Notes under the pieces: generated by a model
What the model was told of the DNA's origin: nothing
What the model saw: only the letters and a program-made list of their open reading frames with translations
The model's database searches: none
Source of the DNA: an uncultured Hungatella sp.
Lineage (GTDB): Bacteria; Bacillota; Clostridia; Lachnospirales; Lachnospiraceae
Direction: 5' to 3'
DNA: 64,000 bases
Assembly (NCBI GenBank): GCA_910588325.1
Contig: CAJUPP010000009.1
Span: forward strand, 9,573 to 73,572
Program-made: the position numbers and the translations under genes
Shown here: positions 15,759 to 24,646 of the stretch, one piece after another
Layout of the letters: the number at the start of each line of letters is the position of its first letter
Numbering within the stretch: the stretch's first letter is position 1

Positions 15759-18114
15759 AGATTGTGACAAGACATATTTTAAGAAACCGGAATTTTACCG
15801 CCTGACAGGCGAGAACAATTATGTGCGTATTGACGCTGAGGATAAGGTGACCGGTCACGGACAGTATGTAGGCGACATTATGTTTCCCGATATGCTGACC
15901 GGCAAGATGGTGAGAAGCCCTTATGCCAGGGCCAGGATTCTGTCTATTGACACCAGCGAAGCCGAGAAGGTGCCGGGAGTGAAATGCATTCTGACTCCAA
16001 AGGATTTTAAATGGGCGGCAAAAGTTGGCAACGGAGAATTTGCGGCAGAATTTGCAGACAAAGAAGTGCTGTGCAGCGAGATGGTCCGTCAGGTAGGGGA
16101 CGAAGTTGCGGCAGTTGCGGCTATTGATGAGGAGACTGCTCAGATTGCGGCAGATTTAATCAAGGTAGAATATGAAGTCCTTCCCGGAGTTTTCGATCCG
16201 TTTGAGGCCATGGAGGACGGCGCTCCTGAGGTAAACTGGGAGGGCAAGGGACTGCATAACGTCGGTATGCAGTCCGTCATGAAAGCAGGTACGGATATAG
16301 ACGAGGAGTTTGGCAAGGCGGCCTATACCCAGCACCGGGAGTACAGCACTCATCGTATGGTACACGCGGCCATGGAGCCTCACGGAGCCGTAGCAACGTA
16401 TCGAAACGGCACCTACACGGTGTGGATGTCCACCCAGATGGCGTATGTAGACCAGTTCTGGTATGCGCGATGCTTAGGCGTTCCGGAGAATCATGTGCGT
16501 ATCATCAAGCCTTTGGTAGGCGGCGGTTTCGGCGGCAAGCTGGATTCCTATTCCTTCGGCCTGTGTGCGGCCAAGATGGCAGAGATGACCGGACGTCCGG
16601 TGCGTATGATTCTGACCCGTGAAGAGGTGTTCCAGACTACCCGTCACCGTCATCCTATCTATATGAAGATCGATACAGCATTTGGCGCAGACGGAAAACT
16701 TCTGGCAAAGAAATGTTATCATGTGCTGGACGGCGGTCCTTACGGCGGTTCTGGTGTGGCTTCCTGTGCACAGGCAACCTTGTGGGCAAACTTCCCGTAC
16801 AAGATGAATTCCGTGGATTTCCTGGCAAGGCGTATTTACACCAACAACCCGTCTGCAGGCGCCATGAGAGGTTACACTGCGTGCCAGGTACATTTTGCTC
16901 ATGATTTGAACATGCAGTATGCGGCGGATCAGATGGGAATCGATCCGGTTGAGTTCAGAAAGATCAGTGCGGCGGATCCTGGTTATGTGGCTCCGGCCGG
17001 CCTTACTATCACAAGCTGTGCATATAAGGAGACTCTGGATACTGCGGCCAAGGAGATCGGCTGGTATGAGAAGAAGGGCAAGATGAAGAAGGGCGAAGGC
17101 ATCGGTTTTGCAGGAACAGGTTTCGTATCCGGAACCGGATTTGCCGTGCTGGAAGCTCCGAATCAGAGTTCTGCCTGTGTAACCATTCGTCTGAACAAGA
17201 GAGGAATGGCCAGTCTGTATATCGGTTCTCATGATATCGGCCAGGGTTCCGATACGGTTATGACTGCCATTGTGGCAGAAGAGCTGGGGCTGCCTATGGA
17301 TATGGTAAAGACTTTCATGTCCGATACTTTCCTGACTCCGTGGGATTCCGGTTCCTATGGAAGCCGTGTAACCTTCCTGGCAGGCAATGCCACCCGCCGT
17401 GCCGCAGTGGATGCAAAGCGTCAGCTGTTTGAGGTTATCGGGCCGCTTTGGGGCGTAATGCCGGAGACGCTGGAGTGTCTGGACGGAAAGGTTATCAGCA
17501 AGGAGAAAGCAGAGTTGCAGATGCCTATCGGTGATGCCATGTTCAAATATATGACTGTGAAAGGCGGCGATGAGCTGGTTGGAGTAGGTTCTTACTATCA
17601 CAGAACCGATAACTCCCAGTACAACGGCGTCAACACCACCAACTATGCTCCGGCATACAGCTTCTCCACCGGCGCTGCTCACCTTACTGTAGATGAGGAG
17701 ACTGGCGTCCTGGAGATTGACGAGTTTGTATTTGCTCATGACTGCGGACGTGCGTTGAACCGCCGTGCCGTAGAAGGCCAGCTGGAAGGCTCTATCGGTA
17801 TGGGACTTGGCTATGCTGTGTATGAGCATAACATCACAAAAGAAGGAAAGGTATTGAATCCAAACTTCAGGGATTACCGTCTGCCTACGGCTCTGGATAT
17901 GCCGAAGATGCGTACATTCTATGATTTCACTCCTGATGCGGAAGGACCTTTGGGCGCAAAGGAAGCAGGAGAAGGCTCCGCCGCACCGGTTGCACCGGCG
18001 ATTGCCAATGCGGTAAATATGGCTACCGGAGTTTACTTTACAGAGCTTCCTCTGGATCCTGAGCATATCTGGAGAGCGCTCCATGGAATGAAGGATGACA
18101 GAAACAGTAAATAA
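15751..18114 (+). CDS. Xanthine-dehydrogenase-family molybdopterin subunit, full length
   Basis: This 787-residue catalytic subunit of a molybdenum hydroxylase is of normal length. N-terminal Ald_Xan_dh_C domain (about 30-140) precedes the molybdopterin-binding domain. That domain has GGGFGGK (near 257), GAMRGYT (near 370), GSHDIGQGSDT (near 493) and GAKEAGEGS (near 735), which carries the catalytic Glu region. Substrate may be a purine or another N-heterocycle; sequence alone does not settle it. It gives the reference against which the 20.8 kb paralogue is seen to be deleted. Confidence 0.93.
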   Translation: MHKDCDKTYFKKPEFYRLTGENNYVRIDAEDKVTGHGQYVGDIMFPDMLTGKMVRSPYARARILSIDTSEAEKVPGVKCILTPKDFKWAAKVGNGEFAAEFADKEVLCSEMVRQVGDEVAAVAAIDEETAQIAADLIKVEYEVLPGVFDPFEAMEDGAPEVNWEGKGLHNVGMQSVMKAGTDIDEEFGKAAYTQHREYSTHRMVHAAMEPHGAVATYRNGTYTVWMSTQMAYVDQFWYARCLGVPENHVRIIKPLVGGGFGGKLDSYSFGLCAAKMAEMTGRPVRMILTREEVFQTTRHRHPIYMKIDTAFGADGKLLAKKCYHVLDGGPYGGSGVASCAQATLWANFPYKMNSVDFLARRIYTNNPSAGAMRGYTACQVHFAHDLNMQYAADQMGIDPVEFRKISAADPGYVAPAGLTITSCAYKETLDTAAKEIGWYEKKGKMKKGEGIGFAGTGFVSGTGFAVLEAPNQSSACVTIRLNKRGMASLYIGSHDIGQGSDTVMTAIVAEELGLPMDMVKTFMSDTFLTPWDSGSYGSRVTFLAGNATRRAAVDAKRQLFEVIGPLWGVMPETLECLDGKVISKEKAELQMPIGDAMFKYMTVKGGDELVGVGSYYHRTDNSQYNGVNTTNYAPAYSFSTGAAHLTVDEETGVLEIDEFVFAHDCGRALNRRAVEGQLEGSIGMGLGYAVYEHNITKEGKVLNPNFRDYRLPTALDMPKMRTFYDFTPDAEGPLGAKEAGEGSAAPVAPAIANAVNMATGVYFTELPLDPEHIWRALHGMKDDRNSK

Positions 18115-18198
18115 ACGAGAGATACATAAAAAAGATTTAGGCGGCTGTTTGGGAAAACAGCTGCCTGTTATGTTTAACATTGGAAGAGGAGGAACTAT

Positions 18199-18453
18199 AT
18201 GGGGCGGAAACTGAAGAAGATGGTCCTGGATAACGGAAAAGAAGTGAGAGAGGCGGGATGTGGGGATTACGTATGCCGGTATTGTAACGGGAAGGCTACG
18301 GCCCAGAATTTTGTGGCGGATATGTGCCTGCAGGTCTATGCAAAGCATAAGGGGATGTGCGGGGCTTATGTGGATTCGGAGAAATATCATGGGTATGTGA
18401 CAGACTGCAGTACCTGTTTTTATCAGAGGGATGGGGAATGTATTTGGGAATAA
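18199..18453 (+). CDS. Small Cys-rich protein
   Basis: This 84-residue protein has eight cysteines in pairs (GCGDYVCRYC, MCLQ, MCGAY, DCSTC, GECIW), suggesting a metal or iron-sulfur binding site. GGAGGAACTAT precedes the ATG. It is the last plus-strand gene before a bidirectional terminator and is 84 bases after the molybdopterin subunit, so it may be cotranscribed. I do not recognise a family; an accessory role for the hydroxylase is possible only by position. Confidence 0.65.
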   Translation: MGRKLKKMVLDNGKEVREAGCGDYVCRYCNGKATAQNFVADMCLQVYAKHKGMCGAYVDSEKYHGYVTDCSTCFYQRDGECIWE

Positions 18454-18475
18454 GGGAGAGAATGATTTAGACTAA

Positions 18476-18515
18476 AAAACGGTTTCCATAGTGGTGACAC
18501 GCTGGGAACCGTTTT
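18476..18515. terminator. Bidirectional intrinsic terminator
   Basis: AAAACGGTTTCC and GGGAACCGTTTT form a stem flanked by A and T runs, so it can end the plus-strand hydroxylase operon and the minus-strand DUF2798 gene. Confidence 0.88.
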
Positions 18516-18543
18516 ATGTATGTATGGAGGAAAGGTTGTGGGG

Positions 18544-19071
18544 TTAGTGCTGATTCTGCGGCGATTCAGCGGTTTTTAAGTTTCCTACGGAAGCGGTAGC
18601 AATCTTAATGGCTAATTTTGTCACAAAGAATGCGAAGATATAACTGATCACGAACATAATAGGCCAGTCATGGACAACGCCGCTCCAGAATACGGCACTG
18701 ACGCTGGGAAGTGCACCTGCAGCTACGGCACCTTCGATGGCCGGATTGTTGAAGACGTTGACTGCGGTTAATACAAGGGTTGCGGTGGTGTTGAAGAACA
18801 GGGTTGCCACGGCATTTTCCAGAAGAACATGGGGGAAGGTTTCGGGCTTTAATCCCAGTTTCCGTCCAAGGGCAAAACTCCAGTCAGTCAGGGGGAGAAG
18901 CATGCCGGTGAGAGAAATGGTGAGAAACGCGGTGCCCCAGTTTTTGATGAGAGCCGGAACGGAAAATTCCAGGTGTGCCACAAAGATAGCGGCAGTAGCC
19001 ATAATTAGGGAAATACAGATTGCAACGACGGAAGAAATAACCATTCCAAAATGATTTTTGTAAAAGTTCAT
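18544..19071 (-). CDS. DUF2798 membrane protein
   Basis: This 175-residue protein has four predicted membrane segments in two similar halves (VVAICISLIMATAAIFVAH; WGTAFLTISLTGMLLPL; a third near 95-115; WPIMFVISYIFAFFVTKLA). That is the duplicated DUF2798 arrangement. Family function is unknown. It stands alone on the minus strand between the hydroxylase operons and the methyltransferase gene 60 bases upstream of it. Confidence 0.75.
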   Translation of the reverse strand: MNFYKNHFGMVISSVVAICISLIMATAAIFVAHLEFSVPALIKNWGTAFLTISLTGMLLPLTDWSFALGRKLGLKPETFPHVLLENAVATLFFNTTATLVLTAVNVFNNPAIEGAVAAGALPSVSAVFWSGVVHDWPIMFVISYIFAFFVTKLAIKIATASVGNLKTAESPQNQH

Positions 19072-19131
19072 AAGAACTCCTTTCTCGATTGCAGGCCGAC
19101 GGCCTGAATAGTAACCCCCTGTGGGTTTGGA

Positions 19132-20019
19132 TTATGGGTGAACGATCATTACAGAACCTAAAAGATCGCCTACAGGAAGAATCAGGAATGCACCGTATTT
19201 GGCCTCCATGTCTTCCACGGCTTTGTGTATACCGCCGTATGTTACGTTTTCGTATCCGTTTAACAGAATGACACCGCCCTGGCTCATACGGGGAAAGAAG
19301 AACTCCAGCCCTGTAAAGGTAGGCTGATACAGACACGCATCCATGTAAACCAGCGCAAACTTCTCGTCTTCCAAATCAAAGGCGGTTTCCGGAAACCAGC
19401 CGTTCTTTAGGATCACCTGGTCCGGAAGAGGCATACGGGCCATTAGATGTTCTTCTTTTACGTTCCCAAACTGGCCTGTCTCTGCTTTAGAACAGTCAAG
19501 AAGCTGTTCTTTTGCAATATCCCTGGCATCAAATCCCTCCATAGTATCGAAAAGATAAAGCTTCCGGTCTGGCATCAATACATTCAGCTGCCAGGAAACG
19601 TCGCCTTTAAAACATCCCAACTCCGCCACATTTCCGGAAATTCCCAGATTCCGAAGGCGTCTGGTAAGACGGCGGAGAACAGAGCATTTTACGGAGAACT
19701 CAGACTGCATGGTTTCGATAAAACGGATGTCGTTTTCAAAACCGGCACGGATAGCCATGTACTGGAGAGCATGGCTCTTTTCCGGATCCATGGCAGCGAT
19801 GACGATGATATCCGGCTGGAGAGATACGGCCAAATCAATGGGCATGATTGGAAGGCCTTCTATCTCTTCTTTTAACTCTCCGGTTTCGGCATTTTCGAAG
19901 ACATTCCAGGTATCTGGATAAGAATTGCCGATGCCGATCAGTTTCATCTCCCTGGGATTTAAAAGGTCAGAGACTGAAATGCCTAAATGTTCCGTCTCCA
20001 GGATGATCACGGTTTTCAT
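19132..20019 (-). CDS. TylF/MycF-like methyltransferase with Rossmann-like N-terminus
   Basis: This 295-residue protein has an N-terminal nucleotide-binding-like region (MKTVIILETEHLGISV, PDIIVIAAMDPEK). A SAM-dependent methyltransferase domain of the TylF/macrocin O-methyltransferase type follows: NVAELGCFKGDVSW, LYLFDTMEGFDARD, FALVYMDACLYQPT and a late GGVILLNGY. The paralogue at 25.2 kb has HDY where this one has NGY, so a metal-ligand position may differ here. The two flank the second hydroxylase operon. Substrate unknown. Confidence 0.8.
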   Translation of the reverse strand: MKTVIILETEHLGISVSDLLNPREMKLIGIGNSYPDTWNVFENAETGELKEEIEGLPIMPIDLAVSLQPDIIVIAAMDPEKSHALQYMAIRAGFENDIRFIETMQSEFSVKCSVLRRLTRRLRNLGISGNVAELGCFKGDVSWQLNVLMPDRKLYLFDTMEGFDARDIAKEQLLDCSKAETGQFGNVKEEHLMARMPLPDQVILKNGWFPETAFDLEDEKFALVYMDACLYQPTFTGLEFFFPRMSQGGVILLNGYENVTYGGIHKAVEDMEAKYGAFLILPVGDLLGSVMIVHP

Positions 20020-20120
20020 AGAGTTTAGTACACCTCCTGTTCATTAATTGTTTATATGGATTATGAAGTAAAAGCATAAGATTTACAAGTAGCAGGCATT
20101 ACATGTGAAGCTGGATAACA

Positions 20121-20137
20121 GTTGTAGTATAAACAAC
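20121..20137 (+). promoter_or_regulatory. Candidate regulator site upstream of second hydroxylase operon
   Basis: GTTGTAGTATAAACAAC is an inverted repeat (GTTGT/ACAAC). Its core TGTAGTATAAA recurs upstream of the Crp/Fnr gene at 26213. TATCAT at 20148 could be a -10 box without a good -35. The remaining leader (20155-20315) shows no riboswitch that I recognise. Confidence 0.4.
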
Positions 20138-20315
20138 GATTGGAGTGTATCATACTTTTTTTAAGAACATAAATTTGATAAAATCATATCAACAAAATAC
20201 AAGGTCTGCCGGGAGGTTCCGGTGGTGGGTAGTACGGCCAGTGACGTGCGGACAAAAATAAAGGGAGTCCGTCTGTCCTGGCTTTTGTTATGTATGTGAT
20301 AAGGAGGTATAAGGA

Positions 20316-20831
20316 ATGAAGGAGCATCTGGAACAGATATGCATCAATGTAAATGGTGTGCCCAGAAAGTTTGTGATCGGAGACGGGGTAGGCTGTGTCT
20401 CTCCGTCGGAAACGCTTCTGGATACACTTCGGGATCGGCTTGGGCTGACGGCTGCGAAACGAAGCTGCGAGCATGGGGCGTGCGGCTGCTGTACGGTGAT
20501 TATGGATGGAGATGCGGTGACATCCTGTATGATTCTGACAGCAGATTGCGACGGGAAATCAGTGACTACGCTGGAGGGGCTGTGTGATCCTGTGACAGGA
20601 GAATTAAGCCCTCTGCAGAAGGCATTTGCAGACAATTCCGCATTTCAGTGCGGGTTCTGTACATCGGGGATTATTATGAGCACCCGGGCGCTGCTTGACA
20701 AGAATCCGGATCCTACAAAAGAGGAACTGACAGAAGCACTGGCCGGAAATTACTGCCGGTGCATCAGCCATTATCAGGTAATCCGCACTGTCATGGGATT
20801 TATTCAGGAAATGAAGAGGAAGGAGGCCTGA
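20316..20831 (+). CDS. Molybdenum hydroxylase 2Fe-2S subunit (second operon)
   Basis: This 171-residue two-cluster ferredoxin-like subunit has CEHGACGCCTVIMDG for the plant-type cluster, then CGFCTSGI and YCRCISHYQ for the helical cluster. It starts at an ATG behind AAGGAGGTATAAGGA. It is shorter on substrate-side features than the 15.2 kb paralogue but keeps all eight cluster cysteines. It should pass electrons between the molybdopterin and FAD subunits encoded next. Since the next gene is deleted internally, whether this complex is active is doubtful. Confidence 0.92.
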   Translation: MKEHLEQICINVNGVPRKFVIGDGVGCVSPSETLLDTLRDRLGLTAAKRSCEHGACGCCTVIMDGDAVTSCMILTADCDGKSVTTLEGLCDPVTGELSPLQKAFADNSAFQCGFCTSGIIMSTRALLDKNPDPTKEELTEALAGNYCRCISHYQVIRTVMGFIQEMKRKEA

Positions 20832-20836
20832 AGTTT

Positions 20837-22225
20837 ATGTATGAGGAAATGAAGAAGACCGTAAAAGAAAGTGAACATGAGTACCGGTATATTGGAAAGC
20901 ATGGAAACCGTGCGGATGCGGATGATCTGGTATCCGGCCGTCAGAAATTCCTGGATGACCTGGTGATGCCCGGGATGCTGGTGATTCGTGTGCTGAGAAG
21001 CCCTTATGCTAATGCGATTATCAAATCCATTGACTTGAAGAAGGCTAAGGCACTGCCGGGAGTCATCGGAGTCGCCTCTTACAGGGAAGCGCCGGACTGG
21101 AAATGCGGACTGCCCAATCACCGGCGGGTACTGGATCAAAGGGTTCGTTTTGTAGGAGACAGTGTGGCGCTGGTAGCCGCGGAGACGGAAACCATTGCGG
21201 ACGAGGCTCTGGAATTGATTGACGTGGAATATGAGGTGCTGCCTTTTGTGCTGGATTGCGAGGAAGCATTAAAGCCGGGAGCGCCTCAGCTCTATGAGGA
21301 GTACCCGGGCAATGAGATTCCCAAAGTGACGCCCTTCTCCGAAGAACCTTTCAACCAGATTTTTGTGGGGGATACGAAAAAGGGATTTGAGGAGGCTGAC
21401 TATGTCAATGAGGGCTACATGAAATATGAAAATATGGCTCATCCCCTGCCGCCGGAAAGCCCGGGCTGTATCGCACAGTGGACTGGTCCCAATGCCGTTA
21501 CGGTATGGTACAACGGAGGTGCGCCTCATCTTCAGAAGTTTAATACGGAGGCTTCCATTGCGGGAGTGGCAGTCCGCGCGGCCAATGACGCCCGTCGTCA
21601 GCTATTGGAGATGGCAGCTGTGAAACTGAATGCCAATGTGGAAGATCTGGATACAGAGAATTTCCTGGTGTTTGCCAAGAGCCGTCCGGAGGTAAGGCTG
21701 CCCTGGATTGCAGTGTGTGGGACACCGGAGATGACCATCACTGGTTCTGCAAAATATAAACAGAATTTTGATAAGCCTAATTTTGCTTTGTACCTGGCGG
21801 ATGTGGAAGTGAATCTTATGACTGGAGAGGCAAAACTGATTCATGCTTTGGAAGGATCGGATGTGGGGCAGATTATTGACCCAATCAATATTCGTATGCA
21901 GGCAGAGGGTTCCTTCGGATCTGCAGGAGGCGATACAGGACTTTTTGAAGAAATGGTTATGGATAAGAAGCTGGGCCGGTTTATGACCGGCAATATGATT
22001 GATTATAAGTGGAGAACCTTCAACGAGTTCCCGCCATTCGATACGGTGCTTCTGGAAAGTGAGTTTGACTCTGAGGCATTCCACGCTCTGGGATTCGGCG
22101 AGATTACACCGTCTCCGGCGCCGGCAGCGATTCTGATGGCAGTCAGCAATGCCATCGGCCATGAGATTACAGAATACCCTTGTTCCCCCACCGTTGTCCT
22201 GCGTGCCATGGGAAAGATTAAATAG
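20837..22225 (+). CDS. Molybdopterin subunit with large in-frame internal deletion
   Basis: This 462-residue protein compares with 787 for the 15.8 kb paralogue. The N-terminal part (to about residue 240, ending VTVWYNGGAPHLQKF) aligns with the first 235 residues of the paralogue. It then jumps to NTEASIAGVAVRAANDARRQ, which matches paralogue sequence near residue 540. The missing 315 or so residues include the GGGFGGK and GAMRGY cofactor-binding loops. The C-terminal GFGEI region remains. The frame is intact, so a stable protein may be made, but molybdopterin binding as known looks impossible. Assembly error should be excluded. Confidence 0.85.
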   Translation: MYEEMKKTVKESEHEYRYIGKHGNRADADDLVSGRQKFLDDLVMPGMLVIRVLRSPYANAIIKSIDLKKAKALPGVIGVASYREAPDWKCGLPNHRRVLDQRVRFVGDSVALVAAETETIADEALELIDVEYEVLPFVLDCEEALKPGAPQLYEEYPGNEIPKVTPFSEEPFNQIFVGDTKKGFEEADYVNEGYMKYENMAHPLPPESPGCIAQWTGPNAVTVWYNGGAPHLQKFNTEASIAGVAVRAANDARRQLLEMAAVKLNANVEDLDTENFLVFAKSRPEVRLPWIAVCGTPEMTITGSAKYKQNFDKPNFALYLADVEVNLMTGEAKLIHALEGSDVGQIIDPINIRMQAEGSFGSAGGDTGLFEEMVMDKKLGRFMTGNMIDYKWRTFNEFPPFDTVLLESEFDSEAFHALGFGEITPSPAPAAILMAVSNAIGHEITEYPCSPTVVLRAMGKIK

Positions 22226-22243
22226 TAGGAGGAGGAAGGCAAA

Positions 22244-24622
22244 ATGAAAAAATTTGATCATATCAAAGTTCAGAGTTATGAGGAAGCCAGCAAGATCGTA
22301 CAGGAAGGAAACGGCGCCATAGAGCCTATTGCCGGAGGTACGGATCTTCTGGGCACATTAAAAGACCGCCTGCTTCCTGTCTATCCTGAGGCAGTGGTGA
22401 GCCTGAAAGGAATTCCTGACAGCTCCTATATCGAGGAAAGAGACGGAATGCTGGTTATCGGCGCCGGAACTACATTGAAACAGGTTGCAAAAAGTCAGCT
22501 GGTAAAGGACTACTGTGAGGCGCTGGCAGAGGCGGCCTATACCGTGGCGTCTCCTCTGATTCGAAATACGGCTACTATTGGCGGCAACCTTTGTCAGGAT
22601 GTGCGCTGCTGGTATTACCGTTATCCGGATTCCATAGGCGGACGTCTGGAATGTAAGAGAAAGGGCGGAGATACTTGCTATGCCATTGCAGGAGAGAACC
22701 GGTACCACTCTATTTTCGGCGGTATGTGTACAGGAACTTCTTCCTGCCAGCACAGCTGTCCGGCGGGAACGGACATCCCCGGATATATGGCTAAGATTCG
22801 GGAAGATGACTGGGAGGGGGCTGCAAAGATATTTTTCAGATATAACCCTATGCCTATGATGACCAGCCGCGTTTGTCCCCATGACTGTACGAAACACTGC
22901 AATCAGAGCGTATACGGCGAGAGCGTCAATATTCCGGCTGTGGAGCGGACTCTGGGAGATTATATTTTAGAACATAAAGAAGAATATTATAAGGCGCCAG
23001 AGAAGGAGACCGGAAAAAAATGTGCCGTCATCGGCGCCGGCCCAGGCGGTCTGACAGCAGCGTTTTATTTAAGAAAAGCAGGGCATCAGGTTACGGTCTA
23101 TGATTCCCACCAGAAGGCCGGCGGCGTGCTGCGCTACGGAATCCCTCATTACCGTCTTCCGAAGGCCATTGTAGATGAGTTCTGCGAAGCTCTGGAAAAG
23201 AATATGGGAATCCGGTTTGTGATGAATACCATGGTGGGAAGAGACATTACTGTGGAGCAGATTAAGGCAGAGCAGGATGCAGTGTACTTTGGAACCGGCG
23301 CATGGTCGCAGCCGGTACTGGGACTGGAAGGAGAGAACTTGACAGAGTTCGGCCTGAATTTCCTGGAGGAAGTCAACACCTATCTTGAGAAAGCCATGGG
23401 AGAGCATGTGCTGGTGTGCGGCGGCGGAAACGTGGCTATGGATGTGGCACTGACTGCCTGCCGCCTGGGCGCTAAGAGCGTGAAACTGGTGTGCCTGGAA
23501 CAGCGGGAAGAAATGCCTGCTTCCGATGAGGAGATCCGGATGGCTCTGGAAGAGGGCGTGGAGATCATCAACGGCTGGGGCCTTGGAAAGGTTCTGGAGG
23601 AACAGGGAAAGGTCAAAGGACTTCTGGCGAAACGCTGTGTGTCTGTCCGGGATGAGAAGGGACGCTTTGCCCCTGTCTATAAGGAAGAGGATACCATGGA
23701 AATGACCTCTGACTTTATTATTCTGGCTACGGGACAAAAGGTGGACTTAAACTTTCTGGGGGAATCCCTGGCTGCACAGATGAAGACAGCCAGAGGCCTG
23801 ATCGATGCGGATCGGGAGTCTGGAAGGACAAAGGCGGAAGGATATTATGCAGGGGGCGATGCGGTGACAGGTCCGGATCTGGCAATCCGCGCAATCGCTG
23901 CAGGACGGAATGCGGCCATGGCCATGAACCGGGATTTAAGTGATGGTGAGGCGGTGCAGGATAAGAGGGAGACAGAAGAACGGTTTACCACATTCCATGT
24001 GGAAGGCGTGGAGGAGACAACATCCCATAAGCTGAAGGAGGTTTCGGCAGACCAGCGAAGCCTTACAGGTGAGGACCGCCATTCTTTGGATCAGGAAACG
24101 GCAAAAAGGGAAGCGTGCCGCTGCCTGCACTGTGCATGTTATGCGGTGAATCCGTCGGATCTGACACCGGTTCTGGTGATGGAGGGCGCCCGGATCGTAA
24201 CCACTGAGAGAGTGCTGACAGCTAAAGAACTGTTTACCTCCAAACTGACGGTGCAGAATATTCTCCACAAAGGCGAACTGGTTACGGAGATTCAGGTGCC
24301 AAAGGCTGTGGGGGAGACCCATTATGACAAGAGGCGTGTCCGCAATGCCATTGATTTTGCTATCGTCTCTTTGGCCAGCTCTATTACTGTAAAAGATGGT
24401 GTTATCGAAAGCTGCCATCTGGTACTTGGAGGGGTGGCACCGGTGCCTTACGAACTGCCAAAGGTAGAGGATTATCTGGCCGGAAAGGCCATTACTCCGG
24501 AGACTGCCGCAGAGGCCGGAGAGATTGCTATGAAGCATGTATTTGCCATGAGCAAAAATGAGTACAAGATTTTTATGTGCAAGGATGCAATCTATAACCG
24601 TATTATGGCGGCAGGGAAATAA
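22244..24622 (+). CDS. HcrB-like FAD subunit with inserted GltD-like NAD(P)H oxidoreductase
   Basis: This 792-residue nested protein begins as a molybdenum hydroxylase FAD subunit (AGGTDLLG near 30, TIGGNLCQDVRCWYYR near 110). The Cys-rich loop is as in 4-hydroxybenzoyl-CoA reductase beta subunits, which carry a 4Fe-4S cluster there. Inside that loop (about 165-620) sits a complete GltD-like module: CQHSCPAGTDIPGYM and CPHDCTKHC cluster motifs, FAD site GAGPGGLTAAFYL, NAD(P) site CGGGNVAMDVAL, and GGDAVTGPDLAIRA. The subunit resumes at CRCLHCACYAVNPSDLTPVL and ends with the CO_deh_flav_C domain. It could link the hydroxylase directly to NAD(P)H. Confidence 0.88.
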   Translation: MKKFDHIKVQSYEEASKIVQEGNGAIEPIAGGTDLLGTLKDRLLPVYPEAVVSLKGIPDSSYIEERDGMLVIGAGTTLKQVAKSQLVKDYCEALAEAAYTVASPLIRNTATIGGNLCQDVRCWYYRYPDSIGGRLECKRKGGDTCYAIAGENRYHSIFGGMCTGTSSCQHSCPAGTDIPGYMAKIREDDWEGAAKIFFRYNPMPMMTSRVCPHDCTKHCNQSVYGESVNIPAVERTLGDYILEHKEEYYKAPEKETGKKCAVIGAGPGGLTAAFYLRKAGHQVTVYDSHQKAGGVLRYGIPHYRLPKAIVDEFCEALEKNMGIRFVMNTMVGRDITVEQIKAEQDAVYFGTGAWSQPVLGLEGENLTEFGLNFLEEVNTYLEKAMGEHVLVCGGGNVAMDVALTACRLGAKSVKLVCLEQREEMPASDEEIRMALEEGVEIINGWGLGKVLEEQGKVKGLLAKRCVSVRDEKGRFAPVYKEEDTMEMTSDFIILATGQKVDLNFLGESLAAQMKTARGLIDADRESGRTKAEGYYAGGDAVTGPDLAIRAIAAGRNAAMAMNRDLSDGEAVQDKRETEERFTTFHVEGVEETTSHKLKEVSADQRSLTGEDRHSLDQETAKREACRCLHCACYAVNPSDLTPVLVMEGARIVTTERVLTAKELFTSKLTVQNILHKGELVTEIQVPKAVGETHYDKRRVRNAIDFAIVSLASSITVKDGVIESCHLVLGGVAPVPYELPKVEDYLAGKAITPETAAEAGEIAMKHVFAMSKNEYKIFMCKDAIYNRIMAAGK

Positions 24623-24646
24623 CCGGAGTGATTGGAGGCGGACAGG

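Noticed and set aside
16474..18390. A 638-codon open frame on the minus strand opposite the full-length molybdopterin subunit gene
   Set aside because: It is antisense to a clearly conserved gene, has His/Arg/Cys-rich low-complexity composition and no ribosome site or family motif. It arises from codon bias of the real gene.
20155..20315. A riboswitch in the leader of the second hydroxylase operon
   Set aside because: There are short complementary segments but I could not match any known riboswitch core, including molybdenum cofactor or xanthine types.
21602..23737. Several 180-220 codon minus-strand frames opposite the second hydroxylase operon
   Set aside because: Same reason: shadow frames of conserved plus-strand genes with no recognisable protein features.
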